Assembly (NCBI GenBank): GCA_943736015.1
Contig: OX031071.1
Coordinates: 31,342,619 to 31,406,618 of the forward strand
Length of the DNA stretch: 64,000 bases
Direction: 5' to 3'
Origin: Tridacna crocea
Lineage: Eukaryota; Mollusca; Bivalvia; Cardiida; Cardiidae
Within the stretch, counting starts at the first letter, position 1. The number at the start of each line of letters is the position of its first letter. A program made the position numbers and the translations under genes. Below the pieces are notes generated by a model. That model was not told the origin of the DNA. It did no database searches and saw only the letters and a program-made list of their open reading frames with translations. Of this stretch, positions 30,676-41,336 are shown one piece after another.

Positions 30676-30959
30676 CACAAATGAAATTGGTTTTATAGTC
30701 TTTCTTGCCGAAGAAAAATTGTAACTATCGTTCTGAGAGTAGGTTAGGTCATTTTGAGAGTTTGAAACGTTTAATAAAAATTGATCAGAATTTTTCAAGT
30801 TAAATCAAAATTAAGGGGCCCCCTATGAACTTCCAATTGCCTAAAGTGGTTCTTTTTCAATCTAAAAAGAAAAAAAAATGCGCAAAGTAAAACAGTGTTT
30901 AAGGTAGCCTCAATAAAAATGCAGTAACTCCACGTGAATTTCGCGAAACTGACTTATCT

Positions 30960-31065
30960 GATTACGTTTCAATACGTTTGAGACAACCCCTTCTGAAACT
31001 TCGAACCTCGACGTCCGTCCCCCTCCTTCGTTCTTGGCCGCAAATCTCTATTAGTCTCTCATTGG
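30960..31065 (-). repeat. Inverse copy of the 28385 repeat
   Basis: TTCTTGGCCGCAAATCTCTA and GAACCTCGACGTCCGT shared in inverse. Confidence 0.65.
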
Positions 31066-31384
31066 ACCTACTAAGTTGACAATTTTGTGTATCTCATTCA
31101 TTAGGCCTAACCGATTCGAAATGGAAATTTTGGACATTTAAATCAAAAGTGAGGTGTTTTGACTGTGGGACGTATTCATCCCAGTGTACGGAATGAAGAA
31201 AATATCCAGTGACACTATCATTTTTCACAGATTTTATCGATAAATTCTTTTGACAAGTCCAAATAAAACAGACTTTCAACAGTATGATACTGGACTTTTT
31301 GCACTACAACTAGTGCGCATGAGCGAAAAGCGGAATTATGGGATCGCATTTCCTTGGCAACGAACGGTGCACTCTGTGGTAACA

Positions 31385-31517
31385 GGACGTTTCGCCCCCA
31401 AGACGTTTCCCCCATGGTCGTTTCGCCTCTATTTTTCACCCCTAGTCGTTTCGCCCCCGGACCCTAGTCGTTTCGCCCCCAAACCATTTCCTCCCCTAGT
31501 CGTTTCGCCCCCAAAAT
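31385..31517. repeat. Array of ~20-bp GTCGTTTCGCCCCC motifs
   Basis: Six or so degenerate units; an inverse array is at 33909-34022. Confidence 0.8.
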
Positions 31518-31787
31518 AATTTAAAGAGAGATGCAGAGAGACAATGAGCACCTTAAGAGAATAATGGTTCAAAGATTCTTGAATGATAGTGTATATTAAG
31601 AATTATTACATTAGATCTAATTCAAATCATAAAGTAATAGAGGCCACATGTACAAATTACATAAGCTAATTAGCTTCTACAGAATCATAATTTTCTGAAA
31701 AGAGGAAGAAAGAAAGTATATATATATACATGTTTACCGATGTAAGTGTCCTTAATAGTCTTTTGATACAATTAATAAACTAAAGTA

Positions 31788-32036
31788 TACTCTCTCAAAA
31801 AAGAAACGCAACATACAGAAAATAGGAAATTTATTTCATATATTATTTTCATAATTTATGATATAAATAGTTTACACAGGAATGCAAAAATTGGCACACT
31901 TCTTGTTCATGAGTTCTTTTACCTTGGAATATCACAGTTTGTCACATATTGTCAATAAATCACTCATAAATTGTCAATATCTGGTATAATATTTCAAAAA
32001 GATAATCTGATGTTGCGTTTCTTTTTTGAGAGAGTA
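31788..32036. mobile_element. TA-flanked MITE (Tc1/mariner type)
   Basis: 26-bp or longer inverted ends TACTCTCTCAAAAAAGAAAC / TTTCTTTTTTGAGAGAGTA, with TA on both sides. 249 bp, no coding capacity. Confidence 0.9.
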
Positions 32037-32039
32037 TAT

Positions 32040-32920
32040 TAAGGTTTTTCATCAATACCGTTGATCACCTTGTTTATTTGGTTGAGTTATTAATCACGCA
32101 ATGTTTTTCGCGCAATGAATGTGACTAATGCTGAGATGTGAAAATGCATGTTTTATGCAATATTAAACTTCTTTAATTATATCTGCTAGATTTTTTTTTA
32201 CCCAAAAAGTAAAATGAAAAATCATGACAAGAAAAAACTGGACTGAATGTATATACTGATATCACTGCCGCTGTATAGTTATGTAATAGAATCGTCATTT
32301 CCAAAGGAAACGTGAAATTCCGTCAATAGTTTATATATACATGTTTATATAAAAAAGCCAATCCTAGATCAAGGTTAAAACTCAGAACAAAAAAAAAAAG
32401 AAATTAGGGAAAATAATCATTTAGAACTGTATCTCCTTTTGTCACGATGCTGATCACCTACGTATAGCAGACAAAGATGATGCACCACATGACGCCGACC
32501 TGATCTCGGTCTTTACCTCTCTTTCACCTTCTAGGTTATCTTTTAAAAGATAAATGACACCCAAAATTGTCTTCTGCTTGAAAGAGCCCGCCGTGTTGTT
32601 GGTCAAAAGGCTACCACGTGCCGTCATAATCCTATTAGGCCACTGATTATCAACTCGTTAATTGCGTATTACGCAATCTTTGTCAATTTGACTTTGCCAC
32701 TGTGAAGTCGCTTAATTGATTACGTAATCCTTTGTCACATTGTGCATTACTTTCAATATTGTCTGCGCCAATTTTTATCAAAAGGTATAGATGCGTTTAT
32801 AAATCTTTATGTAGAAATACAAATGTGTAAAGAGATTTCACAGTCTTGATTTATCATTTATATTTCTGAGGCTCATCGTAAAAAGGGTTAATATTATACA
32901 GAAAAGTTGTGAACTTCAAT
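32040..32920. other. Unannotated stretch
   Basis: Less repetitive than the surroundings (32400-32760). No exon could be supported. Confidence 0.35.
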
Positions 32921-32924
32921 CCAG

Positions 32925-33240
32925 AATACGTCCTTCTGTCTGTCTCTCCGTTCATCCGAAGCCATTTCTCCACAACCCCTGGACTAAATTGGATGAATCT
33001 TCATACATGAAGGATCTTGCGCCGAAGTATTTTCTCGGTTTTCCAATTTGACGCTGTGTCATGGAAAAAGGGGGTTTCTTGTAAAAAAAAAAAGATCCAA
33101 TTTCTACTAATAACTCCGTCAGTTTTTGTCAGAATTCCATGAATCTTCGCATTCATATTGTTTATTAAAAGTTTTAACATGTGCCTCCCTTTTTTAAATC
33201 TATGTCAAACCATGTTACGGGAAAAGGGTGCTTAATGTCT
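32925..33240 (+). repeat. Fragment of a tandem-core element (E8 type)
   Basis: CATTTCTCCACAACCCCTGG and GTGTCATGGAAAAAGGGGGT match 57000-57700. Confidence 0.7.
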
Positions 33241-33524
33241 GATAAGTTGTTGCCCTTATTGCCCTTAGTAAATTGAACATTGGCAAATGCTGTTTGGCAG
33301 ACGGGACCAAACACAAGTAGCCTGTTTCACCCCCATCCTCCTCTCCTGTGACCAACTATTTGCCGACAGCCTTCACTTTCCTAAATAGAGACCTGTTGGG
33401 GGAGCACAATCCGCCTACGATGGCTTTTGTTTTACTCTTTATTATTTCCTTGTACAAATAACACAAAAAGGGGAGGTGTTTTGGTAAAATGCAAGAACCG
33501 TTGATACCCTGGTACTTGACAGAA

Positions 33525-33600
33525 AGCAATTTAAAACAATGTGGGAAAAAAGGTAAATGCTGGTTACCAGTATTTACTCCTCTTTTCATTGAATTAGACT
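33525..33600. mobile_element. Family A MITE palindrome remnant
   Basis: ACAATGTGGGAAAAAAGG and GCTGGTTACCAG with degraded right arm. Confidence 0.55.
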
Positions 33601-33908
33601 ATTCAGACACTAACATCACAATCTGAGCAACTCTTGATACTTCCTTTTTTTTCTGTCAGTAATCGAAAAATTGGCCGTTGTAAAGCTAGAGTGATAAGAT
33701 TCTTTCATTAATAGAAGCTTTTTGCTTTCTTTTTAATGGAACAATTCTTACCCTTTTACCACACGAATAAGAATTAGTTTTTTGATAAAAGTCTCATTGT
33801 CCAAATTATGCAAATGCTAAACAAAAAAATATATATTGTGTTTCTTAATATTGTCCTGCTATTAAGATTTATAAAAGTTATAAGGAGCAATTCAGCTTTT
33901 CTTGAACA

Positions 33909-34022
33909 CCGGGCGAAACGACCAGTGGGGGCGAAACGACCAAGGGGGAAACGACCTGGGGGGAAACATCTTGGGGGCGAAACGACTAGGGGAGGAAATG
34001 GTTTTGGGGCGAAACGTCCCGG
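33909..34022. repeat. Inverse array of CGAAACGACC-type motifs
   Basis: GGGGGCGAAACGACTAGGGG and relatives, inverse of 31385-31517. Confidence 0.8.
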
Positions 34023-34546
34023 AACCCACTCTGTGATTGAATGTCAACAATGGAAGCCGTCCTTCTGTAGTAAGAAGTTCTTACCGAGTGTTGTAACTAG
34101 ATTTTTTTCTGCCAATACTTTGACAAACGAGTTAGAAGTGATAACGTGATTTAGACATAGTCGATCAGATTATAACCTTGAAAGGTAAAGTACATAGCTT
34201 ATAGTCTTGAATCGATTTCAGTACCCGGAAGTAAATTGGTAAGGGCCTTTGAGTTTGACGCAATTTGTCATATGTTGTTCAAGAGAATGAGGTGCGAAAT
34301 CGCTAGCAAGAGATCTCGGGGTCATAATTTCTTCAAACTGAAGTAGCTGGTGATCAATCAATTCTGTTCAGATGGAAACGACCGTAATACGAGAGGTTAG
34401 ATGTAGGTACGGAATCGGCCGAGTTGCACGACGAGTGAATTCAGCACTCTCTTGCACTCCGGTTCATTCAGGCCTAGTTCGAGCGCTTACTATAGACACT
34501 ATAGTTCGACTATAATTCGCGAAAACTGTTACTGGTTTAACCATAG

Positions 34547-34627
34547 TGACGTCATTCCCGGACTATGTTCGAACCCACGAGTTTGGGAAGGTCTGTCTAG
34601 AACCAATATGGCGGACAAAAGGTGAGT
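34547..34627 (+). promoter_or_regulatory. Candidate promoter plus first coding exon (ATG GCG GAC AAA AG | GTGAGT)
   Basis: A full CRE palindrome TGACGTCA lies at 34547-34554. An ATG in good context (ACCAATATGG) at 34608 starts MADK and runs into a strong donor GTGAGTAAG at 34622. This has the look of a first exon. The next exon is unresolved: the acceptor at 39516 before the TRIM ORF would put this ATG out of frame, and another acceptor near 34876 (TTTCTTGTTACAG) gives a short in-frame run ending in TGA. Confidence 0.4.
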
Positions 34628-34677
34628 AAGCACGGGACTGTTGTGATGGAAGTCGGTTTTGACAATATAGGAATTCA

Positions 34678-34772
34678 TCCTCGGATACCCCGGGGTCTCC
34701 CTATTTGGTACGCTACATCGACCCCTGGGACAATTAATTGAATTTCCCTTGCTTTACCGCTGGCCGAATGTA
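34678..34772. mobile_element. Solo end of the Mutator-like foldback
   Basis: CATCCTCGGATACCCCGGGG through GCTTTACCGCTGGCCGAATG, matching an arm of 27506-27868 without its partner. Lies about 55 bp after the candidate first-exon donor. Confidence 0.8.
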
Positions 34773-35630
34773 TAACTTAATCAACAGATCACTTGGATTT
34801 TCCAGAATAATATGGACAGCAGACGACTAGAAGATGTGCTTACATAATCTCATGCTCCTTGATCTTTCTTGTTACAGTCATTTGTCCATGAGCAGAGATA
34901 AAAAGAAATGCAATGCAGCTGGGTTTTTACGAAAATATTGCTTTAAGATGATTTGAACATTTAGATTGTTTTGCCTTAGCACAAACTGGTGCACTTGCGT
35001 ATATGTAACTGTAAACAGCTGTAAGTTTAAAATAGTATTCGTCTGTTGACCATTTATTGTTAGCGAGGTGAAGCTATGAAGCTATGAGGGACAAAAGATG
35101 TAGGGATGTGAAAGGGATATGACCCTAGCGGACAGGTCTTTGCTTAAACATTTTAAGAATGAACTGGTTGTCTCACTTTTGCAATCTTCGTAACTAGACT
35201 GTCCATTCACAATACTGACCTGTATAGATCAGATTAGGCATCCTTCACCCTAGGATGTATTAACCCTTGGGGTGCTAAGCGTTACTTTATGACACTTTGT
35301 GGACAGTGTAGATCAAGATCAGACTACACACTACATGCAGTCTGATTTTGGGTCTACACTGTTCGATGAGGATTTTTTTTTCTTGTCCCAAAAATACCTG
35401 TGAACAGCAACTTGTAAAAACTTTGGGTTTTTCTGTAGCTTGAAAATTTATTTTTATTCTTTCTGCAGGTTAAGGATTAAATCGTTTTCATTTCCCCTCT
35501 TCTCCATCCATGTTTCATCTTGATGATATTCTAAAAACTTTAAATCAATCTCCCACTTTTAAAAGGTATGATTTACATTCAAATACAATTCTACACCTTA
35601 TTGTTTACCCATAGCTGTTACTGAGCCTTT
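34773..35630. other. Unannotated stretch with possible exons
   Basis: Two acceptor-like sites (near 34876 and 35469) and a donor at 35567 (AAAAG|GTATG) frame short open runs. None has recognisable protein similarity. A GATCAAGATCAGACTAC hairpin repeat lies at 35312-35365. Confidence 0.3.
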
Positions 35631-35631
35631 A

Positions 35632-35842
35632 AGCCTTCAACAAACGACACTATCTTAGACTCATCCACTTGTGAATGACAAGATAAAAGTGGGTCTTTTT
35701 ATAGATGTGTCTTGTTTAGGGTAAAAAACATTGTGGGTAAAGGAGAAGATACTGCTTACCAGCATTTTCTCCTTTCTTCTCAATGTTTTTGAAAGCCTTT
35801 ATAGAGTTATCAGAACTTTGTACTGTGTGGCAAAGGATTATA
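35632..35842 (-). mobile_element. Family A MITE, degenerate reverse copy
   Basis: TTCAACAAACGACACTATCT to TACTGTGTGGCAAAGG. Confidence 0.75.
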
Positions 35843-35843
35843 T

Positions 35844-36055
35844 GTTTACCACACAATCTCAAGGTTTAATGATTCTTGGAAAGAAGCCTTTTGAAAACAT
35901 TGTGGGAAAAGGAGAAAATTTCTCCTTTTCACACAATGTTTTCTACCCAATGAAAGAAAAGTTGCCCCATTTAAGCCACATTGAAATTGTCATCTGCAAA
36001 ATTAATATTTTCAATTTAGAAAAAAACAAAATTTTGTCATCTAGAGGAAATTATA
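35844..36055 (+). mobile_element. Family A MITE with shortened palindrome
   Basis: GTTTACCACACAATCTCAAG left end; the palindrome tip (ATGCTGGTAACCAGCAT) is deleted, so the arms meet at AAAATTTCTCC. Confidence 0.8.
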
Positions 36056-36282
36056 GTTTCAATGGTGATCGAACATTATTGGAAAAGAATGAGTACTTTG
36101 CTGTAGGCAAAGGCTTATTTCTCTATAATGTGACAGTTTTCACGGTGGCATAAAAAGCCAATTTCCTTGGTAAATGCCAAGTTAACCCATTACCACACAA
36201 TTACCTACTTTTGACAACCCTGAGAAAGAAGCCTTTAGAAAACATTGTGGGAAAATGAGTAAATGTGGATAACCAGCATTTT

Positions 36283-38920
36283 TAGCTCACCTGAGCACAT
36301 AGTGCTCAGGGTGAGCTATTAGGATCGATCGTTGTCCGGCGTCCGTCCGTCCGTCCGTGAACAATTACTTAAAAAATCTTCTCCTCTGAAACCGCCCAAC
36401 AGATTTCAGTGAAACTTCACAGAAATGATCCTTAGGTGATGCACTTTCAAAATACTTCAAAGATTTGAATTCCATGGAGAACTCTGGTTGCCATGGCAAC
36501 CGAAAAAAAAAAAATAAAAATCTTCTTGTCCCAAACCGTAAGGGCTAGAGCTCTCATATTTTGCATGTAGCATCATCTAGTGACCCTCTACCAAAATACT
36601 TCAAATTATGGCCCTAGTGTTGAAAATGGCCCTATGTTGTGGGTTCTTGGATTTCACATGGAGATAAAGAAGGAAATCTTTAAAAATTTTCTTGTTCCAA
36701 ACCATAAAGGCTAGAGCTCTCACATATGGCATGTAGTATCATCTAGTGGCCCTCTATTAAAATACTTCAAATAATGGCCCTAGTGTAGAAATTGGCCCTT
36801 TGTTGTGGGTTCTCGGATTTCACATAGAGATAAAGAAGGAAATCTTTAAAAATCTTCTTGTCCCAAACCGTAAGGGCTAGAGCTTTCATATTTGGCATGT
36901 AGCATCATCTAGTGACCCTCTACCAAAATACTTCAAATTATGGCCCTAGTTTTAAAATGGCCCTATGTTGTGGGTTCTCGGATTTCACATAGAGATAAAG
37001 AAGGAAATCTTTAAAAATCTTCTTGTCCCAAACCATAAGGGCTAGAGCTCTCATATATGGCATGTAGTATCATCTAGTGGCCCTCTACCAAAATACTTCA
37101 AATAATGGCCCTAGTGTGGAAATTGGCCCTATGTTGTGGGTTCTCCGATTCCACATAGAGATAAAGAAGGAAATCTGTAAAAAACTTTATGTCCCAAACC
37201 TTAAGGGCTAGAGCTTTCATATTTGGCATGCAGCATCATCTAGTGGCCCTCTACCAAAATACTTCAAATTATGGCCCTAGTGATGAAAATGGCCCTATGT
37301 TGTGGGTTCTTGGATTACATATAGATATAAAGAAGGAAATCTTTAAAAATCTTCTTGTCCCAAACCATAAAGGCTAGAGCTCTCATATATGGCATGTAGT
37401 ATCATCTAGTGGCCCCCTATTAAAATACTTCAAATAATGGCCCTAGTATGGAAATTGGCCCTATGTTGTGGGTTCTCGGATTTCACATAGAGATAAAGAA
37501 GGAAATCTTCAAAAATCTTCTTGTCCCAAACCTTAAGGGCTAGAGCTTTCATATTTGGCATGTAGCATCATCTAGTGACCCTCTACCAAAATACTTCAAA
37601 TTATGGCCCTAGTGTTGAAAATAGCCCTATGTTATGGGTTCTCGGATTTCACATAGAGATTAAGAAGGAAATCTTTAAATATCTTCTTGTCCCAAACCAT
37701 AAAGGCTAGAGCTCTCATATATGGCATGTAGTATCATCTAGTGGCCCTCTACCAAAAGACTTCAATTAATGGCCCTAGTGTAGAAATTGGCCCTATGCTG
37801 TGGGTTCTCGGATTTCACATAGAGATAAAGAAGTAAATCTTTAAAAATTTTCTTGTCCCAAACCGTAAGGGCTAGAGCTTTCATATTTGGCATGCAGCAT
37901 CATCTAGTGGCCCTCTACCAAAATACTTCAAATTATGGCCCTAGTGATGAAAATGGCCCTATGTTGTGGGTTCTTGGATTTCATATAGATATAAAGAAGG
38001 AAATCTTTAAAAATCTTCTTGTCCCAAACCATAAAGGCTAGAGCTCTCATATATGGCATGTAGTATCATCTAGTGGCCCTCTACCAAAATACTTCAATTA
38101 ATGGCCCTAGTGTAGAAATTGGCCCTATGCTGTGGGTTCTCGGATTTCACATAGAGATAAAGAAGTAAATCTTTAAAAATCTTCTTGTCCCAAACCGTAA
38201 GGGCTAGAGCTTTCATATTTGGCATGCAGCATCATCTAGTGGCCCTCTACCAAAATACTTCAAATTATGGCCCTAGTGATGAAAATGGCCCCATGTTGTG
38301 GGTTCTCGGATTTCACATAGAGATAAAGAAGGAAATCTTTAAAAATCTTCTTGTCCCAAACCATAAGGGCTAGAGCTCTCGTATATGGCATGTAGTATCA
38401 TCTAGTGGCCCTTTACCAAAATACTTTAAATAATGGCCCTAGTGTGGAAATTGGCCCTATGTTATGGGTTCTCGGATTTCACATAGAGATAAAGCAGGAA
38501 ATCTGTAAAAAAACTTCTTGTCCCAAACCTTAAGGGCTAGAGCTTTCATATTTGGCATGTAGCATCATCTAGTGACCCTCTACCAAAATACTTCAAATTA
38601 TGGCCCTAGTGTTGAAAATGGCCTTATGTTGTGGGTCCTCAGATTTCACATAATGATAAAGAAGGAAATCTGTAAAAATCTTCTTGTCCCAAACCTTAAG
38701 GGCTGGAGCTTTCATATTTGGCATGTAGCATCATCTAGTGGCCCTCTACCAAAATTCGTCAAATTATGGCCCTAGTGTGGAAAATGGTCCTATGTTGTGG
38801 GTTCTCGGATTTCACATAGAGATAAAGAAGGAAATCTTTAAATATCTTCTTGTCCCAAACCATAAGGGCTAGAGCTCTCATACTCAGGTGAGCGATATAG
38901 GACCATCATGGTCCTCTTGT
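36283..38920 (+). mobile_element. Element E1: tandem-core element with 166-bp units
   Basis: Head TTTAGCTCACCTGAGCACAT folds with GTGCTCAGGGTGAGCT, followed by GTCC microsatellite (36336-36358). About 14 units of 166 bp and a partial one span 36522-38880. The end GGTGAGCGATATAGGACCAT continues to a hairpin GGACCATCATGGTCC and CTCTTGT. No gene. Structure resembles bivalve Pearl-type or Helentron-related elements; that class is inference. Confidence 0.85.
36522..38880 (+). repeat. 166-bp array with alternating A/B units
   Basis: A units have CATATTTGGCATGTAGCATC and TTGAAAATGGCC or GATGAAAATGGCC; B units have CATATATGGCATGTAGTATC and GAAATTGGCCC. They alternate for about 13 units, giving a 332-bp higher-order period. 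Confidence 0.85.
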
Positions 38921-39045
38921 CTTTTTCCCCCACAATGTTTTCTACCCTTCACAAAGCACATTTCAAAATTCCAGTCACTCTTATTTTGTTGTCTACAAAT
39001 GCGTTGGATTTGGACAAGCCTAAAATATTGTCGTATGGTAATGAG

Positions 39046-39255
39046 TTAATATATTTAACCCAAATGAAAAAATACACTTGTCCAATGCAGTTGGGGATGA
39101 CAATTTAATAGCGGCTTGAACGATGAAATTTGTCCTTGATATGATAGAAATCATTGTGGGAAAAGGATAAAACACTGGCTTACTATATTTTCTCCTTTTC
39201 ACAAAATGTATTCTAACCGCCTTTATAATTATATAAGGTTTGGTAAAAGTCACTT
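39046..39255 (-). mobile_element. Family A MITE, degenerate reverse copy
   Basis: Palindrome remnants ATTGTGGGAAAAGGATAAAA / TTTTCTCCTTTTCACAAAAT. Confidence 0.6.
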
Positions 39256-39261
39256 TTATGT

Positions 39262-39485
39262 TTAACCCTTTACTACATGTACACAATCCCTACTTTTGAT
39301 GGCCCCGAGAAAGAAACCTTTAGAAAACATTGTGGTAAAAGGAGAAAATGCTGGTATAAAGCAATTTATCCTTTTTCCACAATGTTTTCTTCCATTCTCA
39401 AAACAAATATCAAATTTCATTTTGTTGTCTGCAAATGTTTTTGATTTGGACAAGCCTAAAATATTGTTGTTTGGTAATGAGTTAA
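39262..39485 (+). mobile_element. TTAA MITE family A upstream of the TRIM-like exon
   Basis: TTAACCCTTTACTACATGTA to GTTTGGTAATGAGTTAA; 31 bp before the splice acceptor at 39515-39516. Confidence 0.9.
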
Positions 39486-39516
39486 ACATTAATGTTTGTT
39501 TCCTTTCTATTTATAG

Positions 39517-39540
39517 ACGTGACATCTTGCACCTGGCATT
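39517..39540 (+). other. 5' UTR start of the TRIM-like coding exon
   Basis: The sequence TTTCTATTTATAG ends at 39516 and is a good acceptor. If joined to a phase-2 upstream exon, an upstream reading frame would run across the TRIM ATG and stop near 39619. Confidence 0.5.
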
Positions 39541-41292
39541 ATGGAAGTGTCTGGAAGAATTCAGGCAGGGAGTGCCGACACAACAACAGGTGTTCAATGT
39601 GATCCTTGTTTATTGTTGAAGAAAAATATAAATGCTGAACATTATTGTGTGGAGTGTGTGGAGTTCTTCTGTAATAATTGTTCTTCTGTACATAAATTGT
39701 CAAAGTTAACAAGATATCACAATTTTTTATCTGGAGATAAAATGCCGGAACAGAAGCCATCCTCAATAGAAGAAAATATTTGTTCTAAACACAGAGGGAA
39801 ACATTTGGAGTACTATTGTGATATCCATAAGAACTTTTTCTGCAATGTTTGTGTAACATTGGATCACAAGAATTGTTCCATTGAATATATAGATGACATT
39901 GCACAAGACTTTGAGACAAGTCCAGAGTATACAACTTTAACAGAGAAATTATCAAATCTTCTACAGCTGTTAAAAGATATAAAGAAAACTTCCACAAGAC
40001 ACAGTCAAGACTTACAAACAGTGTACACCCAGTTCGTATCAGACATTAACTCATTTCGTACAGAAATCAACAAACTTCTAGATTCCATGGAAACAGCCAT
40101 TTTGAAGGAGGCCCAGGATGTGAAAGAGTTTGATACAAAAGCTGCTCAAACTGTGTCTACAACGTGTGATACAATGACCACTGACATCAATGAAATTGTC
40201 ACTAACTTAGACAAACATAAACAATACAAACAACAGCGACAGTTGGTGATCTCTGCAAAGAAAGCCGATTCGCTGATTTCTGACATAGAAAATAAAATGG
40301 CTGATATATCCAGTCAAAACAAAATTAGAAATTATAAATTTCACAAAAATGAAGAAATGCTACATTTACTTCAATCTATGTGCAATCTTGGTACATTAGT
40401 GGATAGAGAGAAGGAAGGAGGAAAAACAGAAATGGAGAGAAAGGAGAAAGAAAACGTAAAGTTGGTCAACAAAGATCCCAAATCTGTTAGAGCCAGTTAT
40501 GTAGGACAAATCAATGTTAAACATTCAGAAGATAAATATAACTGTGGGATTACAGGCAGTGTAATGATAGATCCATACAGAATAGTTCTAACAAATTGTC
40601 ACAACTCCAGTGTAAAACTTGTAAATGTTGCCAGCAAGAGTATTCTATCTTATCTAAAACTTTCCACACTACCATGGGATGTTACTTGTATTGATAAAAG
40701 TCAGCTTGTCATTACATGTAACAATAAATTAGTTTTTGTAAATGTTGGACAGACTTTGACTGTAAACAAACAACTTCAAGTTAATGGAGGCTGTAGAGGA
40801 ATTATTTTTAATGATAATCAATTATTTGTGTCATTTGTTACGCCAGAACCTGCTGTTAAATTAATCAGTCCACATGGAGAAATATTGAAAACATTTTCTA
40901 CAGACCAAAATGGACAACCTATGTTTAAACGTCCCTGGTATATTTGTCTTAGTAATTCCAAGTCTACACTATTTGTTAGTGACTATCAGACAAACACTGT
41001 GACAAGTGTGGATTTACGGGGTAAAGTTCAAAATGTTTACAGAAATACTAACCTGAAGTCTCCATATGGTCTGACTGTAGATAGATATGATAATATTTAT
41101 ATAGCTGGGGGTATCTCAAACAACATACACCAGATATCTACACAGTGTAGACCCATACAAATATTACTGGATAAAACACAAGGAATGAAACGTCCACAGT
41201 CAGTGACATATTGTGAAACAGAAAACAAACTTTATATCAGCCATTTTATTGGATCTAAAGGAAATGTATTGTCAGTTTATCAACTACAGTAG
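39541..41292 (+). CDS. TRIM-like protein: two B-boxes, coiled coil, NHL-type beta-propeller, no RING
   Basis: An uninterrupted 583-aa ORF. A first B-box-like zinc site uses C20-C23-C36-C39-C44-C47-H51-H60; a second B-box uses C81-H84-C93-H96-C101-C104-H109-C112. Helical, charged sequence follows at about 128-290 (coiled coil, usually for dimerisation), then at about 320-583 a repetitive region with SVMIDPYRIVLTN, WDVTCID, RPWYICLS and SPYGLTVDRYDNIYIAGG, resembling NHL blades. No N-terminal RING is present, so it cannot be assumed to be an E3 ligase; bivalve genomes carry large RING-less expansions of this architecture. The start ATG lies 24 nt after a splice acceptor (TTTATAG, 39510-39516), so an upstream noncoding exon is likely. 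A family A MITE ends 31 bp before that acceptor, and a Mutator-like foldback begins 44 bp after the stop. Exact orthology (TRIM2/3/45/56/71-like) cannot be settled by eye. Confidence 0.88.
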   Translation: MEVSGRIQAGSADTTTGVQCDPCLLLKKNINAEHYCVECVEFFCNNCSSVHKLSKLTRYHNFLSGDKMPEQKPSSIEENICSKHRGKHLEYYCDIHKNFFCNVCVTLDHKNCSIEYIDDIAQDFETSPEYTTLTEKLSNLLQLLKDIKKTSTRHSQDLQTVYTQFVSDINSFRTEINKLLDSMETAILKEAQDVKEFDTKAAQTVSTTCDTMTTDINEIVTNLDKHKQYKQQRQLVISAKKADSLISDIENKMADISSQNKIRNYKFHKNEEMLHLLQSMCNLGTLVDREKEGGKTEMERKEKENVKLVNKDPKSVRASYVGQINVKHSEDKYNCGITGSVMIDPYRIVLTNCHNSSVKLVNVASKSILSYLKLSTLPWDVTCIDKSQLVITCNNKLVFVNVGQTLTVNKQLQVNGGCRGIIFNDNQLFVSFVTPEPAVKLISPHGEILKTFSTDQNGQPMFKRPWYICLSNSKSTLFVSDYQTNTVTSVDLRGKVQNVYRNTNLKSPYGLTVDRYDNIYIAGGISNNIHQISTQCRPIQILLDKTQGMKRPQSVTYCETENKLYISHFIGSKGNVLSVYQLQ

Positions 41293-41336
41293 AAAACAAC
41301 ACATACTGGTGACCTGCTGTAAGGGTAAGTCTATTT

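Larger units (their letters stand above)
36182..39049 (+). mobile_element. Family A MITE split by element E1
   Basis: TTAACCCATTACCACACAAT to the palindrome (36182-36282); right half 38921-39049 ends GTATGGTAATGAGTTAA. Confidence 0.88.

Noticed and set aside
31385..34022. Calling the whole interval one DNA transposon
   Set aside because: No target duplication, no shared interior and no transposase seen.
37189..38373. Three near-identical 62-aa ORFs in E1
   Set aside because: They are the same frame of the 166-bp repeat; stops recur in other units and they begin at arbitrary ATGs.
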